From: Altererythrobacter sp. Root672
Lineage (GTDB): Bacteria; Pseudomonadota; Alphaproteobacteria; Sphingomonadales; Sphingomonadaceae
DNA length: 64,000 bases
Direction of reading: 5' to 3'
NCBI RefSeq assembly: GCF_001427865.1
Contig: NZ_LMHH01000003.1
Span: 62,256 to 126,255, forward strand
Made by a program: the position numbers and the translations under genes. Within the stretch, counting starts at the first letter, position 1; each line of letters opens with the position of its first letter. The notes beneath the pieces were generated by a model that worked only from the letters and a program-made list of their open reading frames with translations, searched no databases and was not told where the DNA came from. Shown here piece after piece: positions 11,004 to 19,843 of this stretch.

Positions 11004-11483
11004 TCATCCAGCCGACGCGGCGCGGCGCAAATCGCGTGCCTTGGTCAGGATGATGTCCTCGAGCTTCTGCACGGTCGCCGCCTGCACAGGCGCTTCGACC
11101 CAGGTTCCGCCCTGCTGAACCTGGCGGCTCGCCGCGATGCGCAGCGCGTCGGCGCGCAGATCCTGGTCGAGGATCGAGACCGAAACCTTGACCCGCTCAT
11201 TCGGGTTCTGCGGATTGGAATACCAGTCCGTCACAATCACTCCGCCCGAGCTGTCGGCCTGCGTCAGCGGCATGAACGACAGCGTCTCGAGGCTGGCGCG
11301 CCAGAGGTAGGAATTCACCCCGATATAAGTGACTTGCGAAGCCGCGAGGTCAGCCTTGGGCTTCTCTTGGGTCATGCCGCAGGCCGCTAGGCCGAGCGCC
11401 AGTGCGCCGAGCGTCAGGCCGCGAGCGCAAGCCTGGACAGAATCCCGGCGAAGATACGTGACGGTGGTGGTCTGCAATGCCAT
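11004..11483 (-). CDS. DUF3576 family lipoprotein
   Basis: A 159-residue protein of the DUF3576 family with a probable lipoprotein signal: a hydrophobic stretch followed by LAAC, with the cysteine at residue 35. The central region (GVNSYLWRASLETLSFMPL and VTDWYSNP) is the family core. Its function is not established; the conserved position directly upstream of leuS and lptE in Alphaproteobacteria hints at an envelope role, which is inference. Confidence 0.85.
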   Translation of the reverse strand: MALQTTTVTYLRRDSVQACARGLTLGALALGLAACGMTQEKPKADLAASQVTYIGVNSYLWRASLETLSFMPLTQADSSGGVIVTDWYSNPQNPNERVKVSVSILDQDLRADALRIAASRQVQQGGTWVEAPVQAATVQKLEDIILTKARDLRRAASAG

Positions 11484-11829
11484 TCTCGGTCCTAAATCCA
11501 GCTACGGGCCCGCGTGATCCGAGTGCGCTCTATAGCCCGTGATGGGCAAGCGGCAAGGTGCCACGCGTGTCTCCTGAACAAGGACATCGGCCCGTGAACG
11601 CGAGCTTAATCCTTCGCGTCTGCGTTAAGCTATTGTTGAGCCTCTGCAACACTCTGCGAAAAGCGGCGCCAAGGGGTTGCTCTTGCTGGCAAACCAACTG
11701 CGGGTAGCATACCTTCACAGATGTGAGGCGAGTCGCAGCCGATTCATCAGGCTGCTGGTTCGCGGGCGTCAGGCACCATTCAGGTGGTCTGGCGTTATAG
11801 AGTTAACAGGGAAAACGGGGCTGGAATCC
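11484..11829. other. intergenic region, no gene seen
   Basis: About 346 bp between the DUF3576 gene (minus) and the envelope protein gene (plus), so it must hold two divergent promoters. A long upstream extension of the plus-strand frame begins at 11677 but lacks family-like sequence, and I treat it as untranslated. I see a TTATAG hexamer near 11790 but no convincing -35 partner, and no RNA gene. Confidence 0.5.
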
Positions 11830-12597
11830 GTGTCGAAGAAGATGGCCACTCGCAAACGGAGCCGCTGGGCAGCGATAGCTGCTGCTGGCGTGCTCGTGTG
11901 CGCCGGGTTGCCGACTGCCGGGCTTGCGCTCGGCGCGCTCGACAACGATGCCCGTCTCGTCACGGGTGGCAGCTTCGTCACCCTTACCCCCGCTTCGGTC
12001 GATCCTCAGCTCGCCGCCTTCGTGGCCAAGCACACCGATGGCGGGGCCCGCCTGATGCGCTTCACGCCTGCTGGCGTGGCCGAACGTAGCAGCCGCTCTG
12101 TGACGGTTGCGGTACGCGTGAACGCGGACGAAGCCCGCGCGATTTCGGTGCGCGGTGCCATCGCCGCGGCGCTGGACCAGGTTGCCAGCGACGCCGGTGC
12201 CCGCATCGCGCCGACACGCTACAATCTCGGCATTTCGCGCGGATATCAGAACTTCGCCAAGCCGGAGCCGTCGCCGGCGCGTATTTCGAACACGCTCTCG
12301 GACGCCAGCATTCCTGACCTGGTCGAGATTAAGCCCGCGACCGAGAAGGTTGAGCAGAGCCGCTTTGCACCGCGCGTCGAGATGGAACAGCAGGCCAAGA
12401 CCGGCTCTACCCCGCGGACCATCGATTCGCGGGCAGACCAGATGGTGGACATCGGCGCCGGTTATCGCGTGACGCGGAACCTCGATGTTACCGCCGGTGT
12501 GCGGTATTCGCAGGAACGTGACCGTCTCGCTCCGGTGGCTGCCGCCCCGGCGAAGGACAACCAAGCAGTCTACGTCGGAACCCAGTTCCGCTTCTAA
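11830..12597 (+). CDS. exported envelope protein of unknown function, barrel-like C-terminus
   Basis: I do not recognise a named family. The product is about 255 residues if the GTG at 11830 is used (an ATG at 11842 gives 251). A signal-peptide-like segment near the N-terminus (AAIAAAGVLVCAGLPTAGLA) is followed by a Ser/Ala-rich middle. The C-terminus alternates polar and hydrophobic residues and ends in aromatic Phe (YVGTQFRF), as outer-membrane beta-strands do. The frame continues upstream to an ATG at 11677, but that part looks non-coding. A strong terminator follows 24 bp after the stop. Probably a periplasmic or outer-membrane protein; the role is unknown. Confidence 0.7.
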   Translation: MSKKMATRKRSRWAAIAAAGVLVCAGLPTAGLALGALDNDARLVTGGSFVTLTPASVDPQLAAFVAKHTDGGARLMRFTPAGVAERSSRSVTVAVRVNADEARAISVRGAIAAALDQVASDAGARIAPTRYNLGISRGYQNFAKPEPSPARISNTLSDASIPDLVEIKPATEKVEQSRFAPRVEMEQQAKTGSTPRTIDSRADQMVDIGAGYRVTRNLDVTAGVRYSQERDRLAPVAAAPAKDNQAVYVGTQFRF

Positions 12598-12621
12598 GCC
12601 ATTCAAGAAGTAGCGCGCGGC

Positions 12622-12645
12622 AAAACCCCGCTTCGGCGGGGTTTT
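12622..12645 (+). terminator. rho-independent terminator
   Basis: Perfect 10-bp inverted repeat AAAACCCCGC / GCGGGGTTTT with a TTCG tetraloop, followed by CCTTG. It lies 24 bp after the stop of the plus-strand envelope gene. Because the arms begin with A and end with T, it can work in both directions. Confidence 0.85.
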
Positions 12646-12705
12646 CCTTGCGTGCCGCCGGACCCGGCTTAAGGTCTGGGGAATCCAGTAGGCAAGGGAG
12701 CGGAC

Positions 12706-13428
12706 ATGGCACGCGTTGCAATCGTTACCGGTGGAACTCGCGGAATTGGCAGAGCGATCAGCGAAGCGTTGAAGGCCGATGGCCTGACTGTCGTCGCCAA
12801 CTATGCGGGCAATGAAGAAAAGGCCCGCGCTTTTACCGATGAAACCGGCATACCCGCTTACCGCTGGGACGTGGGCGAGCACGAAGAAGTGCTCGAAGGC
12901 TGCAAACGTGTGGAGCAGGAGGTCGGCCCGATCGATGTCCTGGTCAACAATGCCGGCATCACCCGCGACGGGACCCTCCTGAGAATGAGCTTCCAGGATT
13001 GGCACGACGTCATGCGGATCAATCTTGGCGGATGCTTCAACATGGCCAAGGCCTGCTTCCCGGGCATGAAGGACCGTAGCTGGGGCCGGATCGTCAACAT
13101 CGGCTCGATCAACGGCCAGGCCGGGCAATATGGCCAGGTCAACTACGCCGCGGCGAAGAGCGGCATCCATGGCTTCACCAAGGCCCTGGCGCAGGAAGGG
13201 GCGCGGTTCGGCGTTACCGTGAATGCCATCGCCCCGGGCTATATCGACACAGAGATGGTCGCCGCCGTGCCGGAAGCGGTGCTCGAAAAGATCGTCGCTC
13301 GCATTCCTGTCGGGCGCCTTGGCCACGCGGAAGAGATCGCTCGCGCGGTTGCGTTCCTGTCGTCGGAAGACGCCGGATTCATCACCGGGTCGACCATGTC
13401 GGTCAACGGCGGCCAGCACATGTATTGA
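12706..13428 (+). CDS. phbB: acetoacetyl-CoA reductase (PHB synthesis)
   Basis: A 240-residue short-chain dehydrogenase that reduces acetoacetyl-CoA to (R)-3-hydroxybutyryl-CoA with NADPH, the second step of polyhydroxybutyrate synthesis. The nucleotide-binding TGGTRGIG motif is at residues 8-15, NNAGITRD at 81-88, and the catalytic Ser134-Tyr147-Lys151 triad is intact. Length and C-terminal SVNGGQHMY match PhbB/PhaB. The ribosome-binding region is AGGCAAGGGAGCGGAC. No phaA or phaC is nearby; the depolymerase is 30 kb away. Confidence 0.93.
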   Translation: MARVAIVTGGTRGIGRAISEALKADGLTVVANYAGNEEKARAFTDETGIPAYRWDVGEHEEVLEGCKRVEQEVGPIDVLVNNAGITRDGTLLRMSFQDWHDVMRINLGGCFNMAKACFPGMKDRSWGRIVNIGSINGQAGQYGQVNYAAAKSGIHGFTKALAQEGARFGVTVNAIAPGYIDTEMVAAVPEAVLEKIVARIPVGRLGHAEEIARAVAFLSSEDAGFITGSTMSVNGGQHMY

Positions 13429-13432
13429 ACGG

Positions 13433-13669
13433 GTGGCTACGCCGTACCACCCCCCGGTCAAGCGCTCGGTAGAGATCGCCGGTCACAAGACCTCGATCAG
13501 TCTCGAGCCCTATTTCTGGTCCTTGCTGAAAGCCGCGGCCGAGCGCGAGGGCGTTCCTATCAACGCCCTCGTCGCCCGGATCGACGTGGAGCGGATCGCA
13601 GTCGATGATCCGCCGGGCTTGGCCGGGGCTATCCGGATCTGGTTAGCCGTAGAGCTCGCCCGTCAATAA
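13433..13669 (+). CDS. ribbon-helix-helix domain protein
   Basis: A 78-residue protein starting at a GTG four bases after the phbB stop. The KRSVEIAGHKTSISLEPYF segment followed by WSLLKAAAEREGVPINALV fits the ribbon-helix-helix fold (RHH_4 family): a beta strand then two helices. Such proteins dimerise and may bind DNA; the target is unknown. The close spacing and lack of a clear ribosome-binding site suggest translational coupling to phbB. It converges with, and overlaps by 7 bp, the small minus-strand gene downstream. Confidence 0.75.
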   Translation: MATPYHPPVKRSVEIAGHKTSISLEPYFWSLLKAAAEREGVPINALVARIDVERIAVDDPPGLAGAIRIWLAVELARQ

Positions 13670-13905
13670 GTGGACGGCGGATCGCTGGCCGGAAAGCTCT
13701 CGTCGCTTGCTTGGTCAGCCGCGGTCCATTCGCGCCGGGGCTTGTCGCCCATGGCCTCGGGGCCGGCATCGCGCACTTGGGCGAAGTTATCGTCAACCGG
13801 GTGGTCATTCGCGAAGGCAGCGCGACCGTTATTCTTCGATTTTTCCATATACTTGTAACCGACGAAGCCCAGAACTCCGAGTGCGGCCAACCTGATAAGT
13901 CCCAT
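13663..13905 (-). CDS. small membrane-anchored protein of unknown function
   Basis: An 80-residue product with one N-terminal hydrophobic segment (MGLIRLAALGVLGFVGY) and a hydrophilic, acidic tail ending ASDESFPASDPPSTY. The ATG at 13905 is preceded by AAGGATGG at good spacing, so I prefer it over the upstream start at 13959. I do not know its function. The ends of this gene and the ribbon-helix-helix gene overlap by 7 bp, tail to tail. Confidence 0.65.
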   Translation of the reverse strand: MGLIRLAALGVLGFVGYKYMEKSKNNGRAAFANDHPVDDNFAQVRDAGPEAMGDKPRREWTAADQASDESFPASDPPSTY

Positions 13906-14044
13906 GATGCAACCATCCTTTCTGCCCACGCCAAACGCGCAAAAGAGGCGAAGGTTCACCGAATCTTATGCCAGTCTCGTCTAGTCTCACGGCACGCCCA
14001 ATTAGGTTGACCGCGATGTTCAACGCTTCATAGTGAGACGCACA

Positions 14045-14920
14045 GTGAGCAACCGCAAACCCATCCGCAAGGCGGTGTTCCCCGTCGCAGGCCTCGGAAC
14101 CCGGTTCCTGCCCGCGACCAAAGCCATTCCCAAAGAGCTGCTGCCGATCGTCGACAGACCGCTGATCCAGTACGCGGTGGACGAGGCGCGCGAGGCGGGG
14201 ATCGAACAGATGATCTTCGTCACCGGCCGCGGCAAGACGGCGTTGGTCGAACATTTCGACATTGCCTATGAACTAGAGACCACCATGGGCGAACGGGGTA
14301 AGGACCTCTCGGCGCTCGATTCCACGCGCTTCACGCCCGGCAACCTGGTGACAGTGCGCCAGCAGGTCCCGCTCGGCCTCGGCCATGCGATCTGGTGCGC
14401 GCGATCGATCGTCGGAGACGAGCCGTTCGCGATCTTGCTGCCCGATGAACTGATGGTCGGGAAACCGGGCTGCATGGCCCAGATGGTCGAGGCTTATAAC
14501 GAGGTCGGCGGGAACCTGATCTCGGTACTCGAAGTGCCGCGGGAAGAGGTGTCGAGCTACGGCGTCATCGATCCCGGTGCGAGCCAGGGCGCGCTGACCG
14601 AAGTGCTCGGCCTGGTGGAGAAACCGCCGGTCGACCAGGCGCCTTCGAACAAGATCATCTCCGGGCGCTATATCCTGCAGCCCGAAGTCATGCGCACGCT
14701 CGAAAACCAGGAAAAGGGTGCCGGTGGCGAAATTCAGCTGACCGACGCCATGTCCCGCATGATCGGTGAGCAGCCGTTCCACGCGGTGACCTTTGCCGGG
14801 GACCGCTACGACTGCGGCAGCAAGATCGGGTTCGTCGAAGCCACTCTGGCGCTGTCGCTGGGCCGTGAGGACATCGGTGCCGAAGTGCGGCAGATGGCGG
14901 AGCGCCTGCTCGCGCGGTAG
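14045..14920 (+). CDS. galU: UTP--glucose-1-phosphate uridylyltransferase
   Basis: A 291-residue nucleotidyltransferase making UDP-glucose, precursor for exopolysaccharide and LPS sugars. The signature GLGTRFLPATKAIPKELLPI sits at the N-terminus and VEKP in the middle, as in bacterial GalU. Two GTG codons (14033 and 14045) can start it; I chose 14045 because MSNRKPIRKAVFP is the usual family beginning. Neither has a strong Shine-Dalgarno sequence. A terminator follows. Confidence 0.93.
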   Translation: MSNRKPIRKAVFPVAGLGTRFLPATKAIPKELLPIVDRPLIQYAVDEAREAGIEQMIFVTGRGKTALVEHFDIAYELETTMGERGKDLSALDSTRFTPGNLVTVRQQVPLGLGHAIWCARSIVGDEPFAILLPDELMVGKPGCMAQMVEAYNEVGGNLISVLEVPREEVSSYGVIDPGASQGALTEVLGLVEKPPVDQAPSNKIISGRYILQPEVMRTLENQEKGAGGEIQLTDAMSRMIGEQPFHAVTFAGDRYDCGSKIGFVEATLALSLGREDIGAEVRQMAERLLAR

Positions 14921-14932
14921 CCGCCATCAAAA

Positions 14933-14955
14933 AAGGCGCCGGTTGGCGCCTTCTT
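14933..14955. terminator. bidirectional terminator between galU and M23 peptidase
   Basis: AAGGCGCC / GGCGCCTT stem with GGTT loop, preceded by a run of A and followed by CTT. It lies between convergent galU and the M23 peptidase gene and could end both transcripts. Confidence 0.7.
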
Positions 14956-14979
14956 CAATCTTCGTTCGAAGCTGAGATC

Positions 14980-15723
14980 TTATTCGCCGCCCTGGCCGCC
15001 CTGGCCGACCGCAACCTGCGCCAGCATGTAGGGGCGCGGATCGACCGCTTCACCCGAGACGCGGACTTCGTAGTGCAGGTGCGGGCCAGTCGAACGGCCG
15101 GTGGTGCCGATGTAGCCGATGAGCTGACCCTTGGTCACTTGCTCGCCAGCGGCAACTGCGTAGCCCGAAAGGTGCGCGTAGCGGGTCTGAAGTTCGCCGC
15201 CATGTTCGATCTGGATGTAGTTGCCGTAGCTGCTGAAGCGCTCGGCGCGGGAAACGACGCCATCGGCGGTCGCGTAGACCGGAGTGCCCATCGGGCCGGC
15301 GAGATCGATACCCTTGTGATTGCGGCGGCCGCCCAGGACCGGGTGGACGCGCATGCCATAGTCGCTGGTCATGGTGACGCCGTTCACCGGCATCATCGAG
15401 GGGATCGACACCTTGGTGCGCGGGGCGGTGGCGATGCCGGTGGTGTCCATCGAACGCCAGCTGGCGAAGAGTTCGGCAAATTCGCGGTCGCCGGTGCCGG
15501 TGGCCGCGTTCTGGGCGTCAACCGCGCCTGTAATCTGCGTCGCGGCAGCCGTTTCGTTGGCCTGAGCCGGATTCGCCACGAGGGCGAGGGCAAGGCCAAG
15601 GAATGATCCGAGCTTGAAAAACATGCGACCGTTTTTCCCCATCCAAACCGGCCATGCTTTCCGCAAGACCGGCGACTTTCGTTTCGGACCAATCGGCTGG
15701 CGCACTGTTTTAATTGCGCTCAT
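14980..15723 (-). CDS. M23 family metallopeptidase (LytM-like)
   Basis: A 247-residue peptidoglycan endopeptidase-type protein. The catalytic domain has the zinc-site motifs HPVLGGRRNHKGIDL and GRSTGPHLHYEV with the HLH pair, so it should be active. A hydrophobic segment (LGSFLGLALALVANPAQA) exports it. Two later starts, ATG at 15642 and ATG at 15624 (MFFKLG), would place that segment at the very N-terminus as an ordinary signal peptide. The C-terminus is a Gly/Gln-rich tail. It stands alone and converges on galU. Confidence 0.88.
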   Translation of the reverse strand: MSAIKTVRQPIGPKRKSPVLRKAWPVWMGKNGRMFFKLGSFLGLALALVANPAQANETAAATQITGAVDAQNAATGTGDREFAELFASWRSMDTTGIATAPRTKVSIPSMMPVNGVTMTSDYGMRVHPVLGGRRNHKGIDLAGPMGTPVYATADGVVSRAERFSSYGNYIQIEHGGELQTRYAHLSGYAVAAGEQVTKGQLIGYIGTTGRSTGPHLHYEVRVSGEAVDPRPYMLAQVAVGQGGQGGE

Positions 15724-15805
15724 GTCCGGTCCGGACTGAATTATTTTGAGATGGTCGGAACCCCCCGCCGTCTCGATGAGTAGGGTCTACGGGCGAGAAA
15801 GTTAA

Positions 15806-16594
15806 CTAGGCAACACCGGCGTAGAAATCGCGCGGTAGACCGGCTGCGAGACGCGCTGAGTCGTTGAATGGAGGCTTCAGGGACCCCCTGAAGTAATGAT
15901 TCACTAACCATTTCCAGTGCGATTCCGGCGCATTGCCGCGCGTTTGGCAGTGCGTTTTGAAGTGCCTTGCCCCGGCCGCGACGTGCCGGATTTCGTCGTC
16001 AAGGATTCGCTGGAGGATTCGCGCGCCGCCGTTATCGCCTTGTTCCAGAAGGCGTTCCCGCATAGGCGGCGTGACGTCGAGACCGCGCGCTTCGAGCACC
16101 ATCGGCACTACGGCGAGTCGCGCGGCGACGTCATGCCTCGTTTCATGGGCCGCCTGCCACAGTCCGTCGTGCACCGGCAGCGCGCCGTAGTGCGAACCTA
16201 GGGTCCGCAGCTTCCGTTCGATGAGCGTGAAGTGCATCGCTTCGTCGGCCGCGACCGCGATGAAGTCGCCGACGAACTCCTGGTCCATCTCACCGCCGAA
16301 GCGTCCGGCCATGTCGAGCGCAAGGTCGATGGCGACGAACTCGATGTGCGCCAGCGAATGCCACAGGGCGATGGCCGCCCGTTGCGAGCCGCCCTTCTTT
16401 CGCTTGGCCATGTGCCTTGGCGCCAACAGCTCAAGCCCCGGAACAGCAGCGGGCCGCTCCGGCATCGGTGCGGCGAAATCCCACGCCAGATCGCCGCGTC
16501 GCCAGGCACGGGCGAGGGCGCGGGTCGCCTTGACCTTTTCCCGGGGCTCGCCGGTCGAGAGCGCGCTGGCAATCGCTTCGGCGACGGAAGTCAC
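15806..16594 (-). CDS. DUF455 family ferritin-like protein
   Basis: A 262-residue protein of the DUF455 family, with a ferritin-like four-helix arrangement. Conserved carboxylate/histidine pairs appear as LAHIEFVAIDLA, ADEAMHF and LDDEIRHVA, suggesting a diiron site. The biochemical role is unsettled; relatives have been likened to MiaE-type hydroxylases. The frame extends far upstream without sense; the GTG at 16594 overlaps the bcp stop by 4 bp (GTGA), and the family N-terminus fits there. It ends the glnE-bcp-DUF455 run. Confidence 0.85.
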   Translation of the reverse strand: MTSVAEAIASALSTGEPREKVKATRALARAWRRGDLAWDFAAPMPERPAAVPGLELLAPRHMAKRKKGGSQRAAIALWHSLAHIEFVAIDLALDMAGRFGGEMDQEFVGDFIAVAADEAMHFTLIERKLRTLGSHYGALPVHDGLWQAAHETRHDVAARLAVVPMVLEARGLDVTPPMRERLLEQGDNGGARILQRILDDEIRHVAAGARHFKTHCQTRGNAPESHWKWLVNHYFRGSLKPPFNDSARLAAGLPRDFYAGVA

Positions 16595-17064
16595 AGCGCC
16601 TTGGCCGCCTCCAGCACTTCGGCGGCGTGACCCTTGACCTTCACCTTCTCCCACACGCGGGCAATCCGCCCCTCGGCGTCGATCAGGTAGGTGGTTCGCT
16701 TCATGCCCATGAACAGACGGCCGTAGAGGCTCTTCTGGTCCCACACGCCCAGGACATCCGACAGGCCACCGGTTTCCGCGTCGGTCGCGAGCGGCGCGGT
16801 CAGGCCGTACTTTTGGGTGAACTTCACGTGCTTCGCCGGCGGATCCTTGCTCACCCCCAGCAAGGCCGTGCCGGCCGCCTCGAACTGCGGTTGCAGGTCG
16901 GAAAAGTCCTTGTTCTCGACCGTGCAGCCGGGGGTGTTGTCCTTGGGATAGAAGAACACCACCAGCTTTTGGCCGCGATAGTCCGAAGCACGGACCGGGC
17001 TGCCGTCGGGCCGTTCGAGGGCGATGTCGGGGAAAGGGTCGCCTACGCCAGCTACGTTGCTCAT
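16591..17064 (-). CDS. bcp: thioredoxin-dependent peroxiredoxin (Bcp/PrxQ type)
   Basis: A 157-residue peroxiredoxin reducing hydroperoxides. The peroxidatic cysteine is Cys47 in NTPGCTVEN. The second cysteine five residues later, present in many PrxQ enzymes including E. coli Bcp, is lysine here (Lys52), so this is a one-cysteine or alternative-resolving form. The ATG at 17064 has a GGAG at good distance and overlaps the glnE stop (ATGA). It is probably translated with glnE and the DUF455 gene. Confidence 0.92.
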   Translation of the reverse strand: MSNVAGVGDPFPDIALERPDGSPVRASDYRGQKLVVFFYPKDNTPGCTVENKDFSDLQPQFEAAGTALLGVSKDPPAKHVKFTQKYGLTAPLATDAETGGLSDVLGVWDQKSLYGRLFMGMKRTTYLIDAEGRIARVWEKVKVKGHAAEVLEAAKAL

Positions 17065-19730
17065 GGTTCGATCTCCAATTCTTCGCCGAACAGATCGGCC
17101 CAGGTTGCGGCAATCCCATGGCGCGAGGCGGACAGCGCTTGCAAGAGGTGGGCGTAATCCGGCTGCTCGCAAGCCGCCGCCAGGGCCGCCTGGGCTTGCG
17201 CAGGTGGCTCGATGCAGTCGGGTGCCAGCAAGCGCGCCGCGACCAGCAGGCGGGCCTGCAGGGCGAAATAGGCGGCAAACTCGGGCGGCAGGAAGCCCGC
17301 GTCGATGAGCTCGCCTATGGCCTCCACGAGCCTGGGGTTGAAGGCGCGGCGTTCACGCAGCTGGAGGAAATGGACGATGAACTCGCAATCGACCAACCCG
17401 CCACGATGGAGTTTGGCGTCGAGTGGGCCAGCGGGCGGTTTGTGCGAGGCCATGTCGGCGCGCATCGCCAGTACGTCGGTGTGCAGCTTTGCCGGATCGC
17501 GCGGGGTTTCGAGAACGTCGCGCACGATACCGGCGAGGCGCTCGCGAGCCGTGGCCGGACCGTAAACCGGCCGGGCGCGGCATAGCGCCATGTGCTCCCA
17601 GGTCCAGGCGTCCTCGCGCTGGTAGCGCTCGAAGCTATCTAGGCTGACCGCGATCGGCCCCTGATTGCCCTGGGGCCGTAGTCGGGTGTCGACCTCGTAA
17701 AGCGCCCCTTCGGCGGTGGCGACACTCAAGGCTCCCGTGACGCGCTGCGCCAGCCGGTTGAAGTAGAGCGAAGCGGTGAGTGGGCGCTTGCCATCCGACT
17801 CCAGGCCGATCTCGCCGGTGAACAGGTAGACGATGTCGAGATCTGAGGCGTGGGTCAGCGCCCCGCCCCCTAGGCGGCCGAGGCCCAGCACCAGGATGTC
17901 GTCGCCCGGCACCCGGCCGTGCACTCGCTCGAATTCCGCCTTCGCTGCATCGGCCGCGGTCGCCAGCGCCGCTTCGGCGACACGCGACAGGCCGGCGGCG
18001 ATGGCCATCGGATCGTGCTGGGCCTCGATCAGCTGGACGCCGAGGGCGAAACGCTCCTCGCCGACGATCTGGCGAATTCGGTCGAGCTGGCGCTCGTAGT
18101 CGTCGCCTACGTCGGTTGCGCGCATGCGGTCCGCGAGGTCCTCGACCGAGCCGGGCAGATCGAACGCGCTGCTGTCGATCAGTCGGTCGAGCAGTTCCGG
18201 GCGGCGCGCCAGTTCGTCGGCCATCGGGCGGGCGAGAGTGAGGATGCGCAGGACGAGCGCGAGTAGGCCTGGCCGTTGCTCGAACAGACGGAACAAATTC
18301 ACAGCGCTCGGCAGGCGGCCGATCAGGCTCTCCCAGCGGGTCAGGGCATGGTCGGGGTCCGGCGCCTGGGCCAGTGCGTCGATCAGGTCGGGCAGGATGA
18401 CATCGAAGGCCGCGCGCGATTCGGCGCCGCGGAGGCTGCGGATGGTCTCGCGCCAGTGCGCGGCGCGTTCCTGGAGCTGTTGCCGCACTTCCGGATCGAT
18501 CGCGGCGCGCGATGGGCTCGTCGGCTGCTCGCCTTCACCCAGCAGCTGGTCGTAACGCTCGGCGACCTGGGCGCAGATCCCGCGCAGCTCCTCGATCAGC
18601 TCCGCCCCGTTCGCCAGTCCATCGAGCCGGGCGACATTGTCGAGCGCGGCCTCGTCGGTCGGCAGGGAGTGGGTCTGACGGTCATCGACCATCTGCAGCC
18701 GGTGTTCGATCATCCGCATGCGATCGTAGGACTCGCCGAGGATGCGGGCGTCGCTCTCGTCGATGATGCCCTCTTTCGCCAAGGCGTCGAGCGCAGCCCG
18801 TGTGCCGCGCAGCCGCAGCGCCGGGGTGCGGCCGCCGTAGATCAGCTGGTGCGTCTGGGCGAAGAACTCGACCTCGCGAATCCCGCCGCGGCCGCGCTTG
18901 ATATCGAAGCCCGGCGCCGGCTCGCGCGGGCCGCCGAAGGCCTGGCGGATGCGCGCGGTCAGGCGGCGGATCTCCTCGATCGCCATGAAGTCGAGGCTGC
19001 GGCGCCAGATGAACGGGCGCAGCGCGGCGAGGAACTCTTCGCCTGCGGCAATGTCTCCACTGGACGCGCGCGCGCGGATGAACGCCGCGCGCTCCCAGGC
19101 CAGGGCCGAGCTTTCGTAGTGGCTGAGCGCGCCGTTGAAGGGGATCGCCAGCGGGCTGACCTCGGACGCGGGGCGCAGGCGCAAGTCGACGCGCATGACG
19201 TAGCCGTCGCCGGTCTGCTGGCTGAGCATTTCGACGATGGTCCGGGCATAGCGCTGCGCCGCTTCGCCGGGCTCGTCGCGGTCGAGGCGCGGCAGCGTCT
19301 GCGGGTCGTAGAGCAGGATCGGATCGATGTCGGAGCTGTAGTTGAGTTCACCTGCGCCCTGCTTGCCAAGGGCGATGGCGCTGAAACCCCGTGGCTCGGC
19401 GTCGGGCACCCGGCGCGCGATCGACGCAGTGATCGCCCGGTCGAGCGCATAGTCGGCGAACCCGCTGAGTTCGGTCATCACGCGCGTCAGCGAGAAGTCA
19501 CCGGCGAGATCGCCGATTGCGACCGTAGTCGCGAGCGCAAGTCTCTCCCGGCGCAACGCGACGCCCACATCCGGCGCGCCTTCGCCCGCTCGCCGTGCCG
19601 CAACTATCGCCGCTTCGCCGTCACCCTGCGCGAGCAGCTCGGTCAGGTCGGGCTGGCGCGACAGGGCCAGATTGAGGAAGGGGGAGTGCGCTTGCGCCCG
19701 TTCGATCGCTTTCTGCCATGCGGTACTCAT
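17061..19730 (-). CDS. glnE: glutamine synthetase adenylyltransferase/adenylyl-removing enzyme
   Basis: An 889-residue two-domain enzyme that adds and removes AMP on glutamine synthetase according to nitrogen status. Each half has a nucleotidyltransferase core: GKQGAGELNYSSDIDPILL in the N-terminal half and GLGRLGGGALTHASDLDI in the C-terminal half, both with the catalytic SD-x-D acid pair. Length is normal for the family. I prefer the ATG at 19730 (preceded by TCAGGCCCG) over the ATG five codons upstream at 19745. It heads the glnE-bcp-DUF455 operon. Confidence 0.95.
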   Translation of the reverse strand: MSTAWQKAIERAQAHSPFLNLALSRQPDLTELLAQGDGEAAIVAARRAGEGAPDVGVALRRERLALATTVAIGDLAGDFSLTRVMTELSGFADYALDRAITASIARRVPDAEPRGFSAIALGKQGAGELNYSSDIDPILLYDPQTLPRLDRDEPGEAAQRYARTIVEMLSQQTGDGYVMRVDLRLRPASEVSPLAIPFNGALSHYESSALAWERAAFIRARASSGDIAAGEEFLAALRPFIWRRSLDFMAIEEIRRLTARIRQAFGGPREPAPGFDIKRGRGGIREVEFFAQTHQLIYGGRTPALRLRGTRAALDALAKEGIIDESDARILGESYDRMRMIEHRLQMVDDRQTHSLPTDEAALDNVARLDGLANGAELIEELRGICAQVAERYDQLLGEGEQPTSPSRAAIDPEVRQQLQERAAHWRETIRSLRGAESRAAFDVILPDLIDALAQAPDPDHALTRWESLIGRLPSAVNLFRLFEQRPGLLALVLRILTLARPMADELARRPELLDRLIDSSAFDLPGSVEDLADRMRATDVGDDYERQLDRIRQIVGEERFALGVQLIEAQHDPMAIAAGLSRVAEAALATAADAAKAEFERVHGRVPGDDILVLGLGRLGGGALTHASDLDIVYLFTGEIGLESDGKRPLTASLYFNRLAQRVTGALSVATAEGALYEVDTRLRPQGNQGPIAVSLDSFERYQREDAWTWEHMALCRARPVYGPATARERLAGIVRDVLETPRDPAKLHTDVLAMRADMASHKPPAGPLDAKLHRGGLVDCEFIVHFLQLRERRAFNPRLVEAIGELIDAGFLPPEFAAYFALQARLLVAARLLAPDCIEPPAQAQAALAAACEQPDYAHLLQALSASRHGIAATWADLFGEELEIEP

Positions 19731-19843
19731 CGGGCCTGACTGCATGGGCCAGGCAACAAGGGCAAGATTAATGGTTGGGACATTGGTTGCGGCGGAGCGG
19801 CGGCTTTGCCAAAGGCATGGGTCTAGCCAGCGAGGTCGTACTC

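Noticed and set aside
11677-11829. N-terminal extension of the envelope protein gene
   Set aside because: The extra 51 codons read as a low-quality sequence without a signal peptide, which instead begins after 11842.
15806-17278. A long fused frame upstream of the DUF455 gene
   Set aside because: Upstream of 16594 the frame is the shadow of bcp and the end of glnE; the family N-terminus starts at the GTG overlapping the bcp stop.
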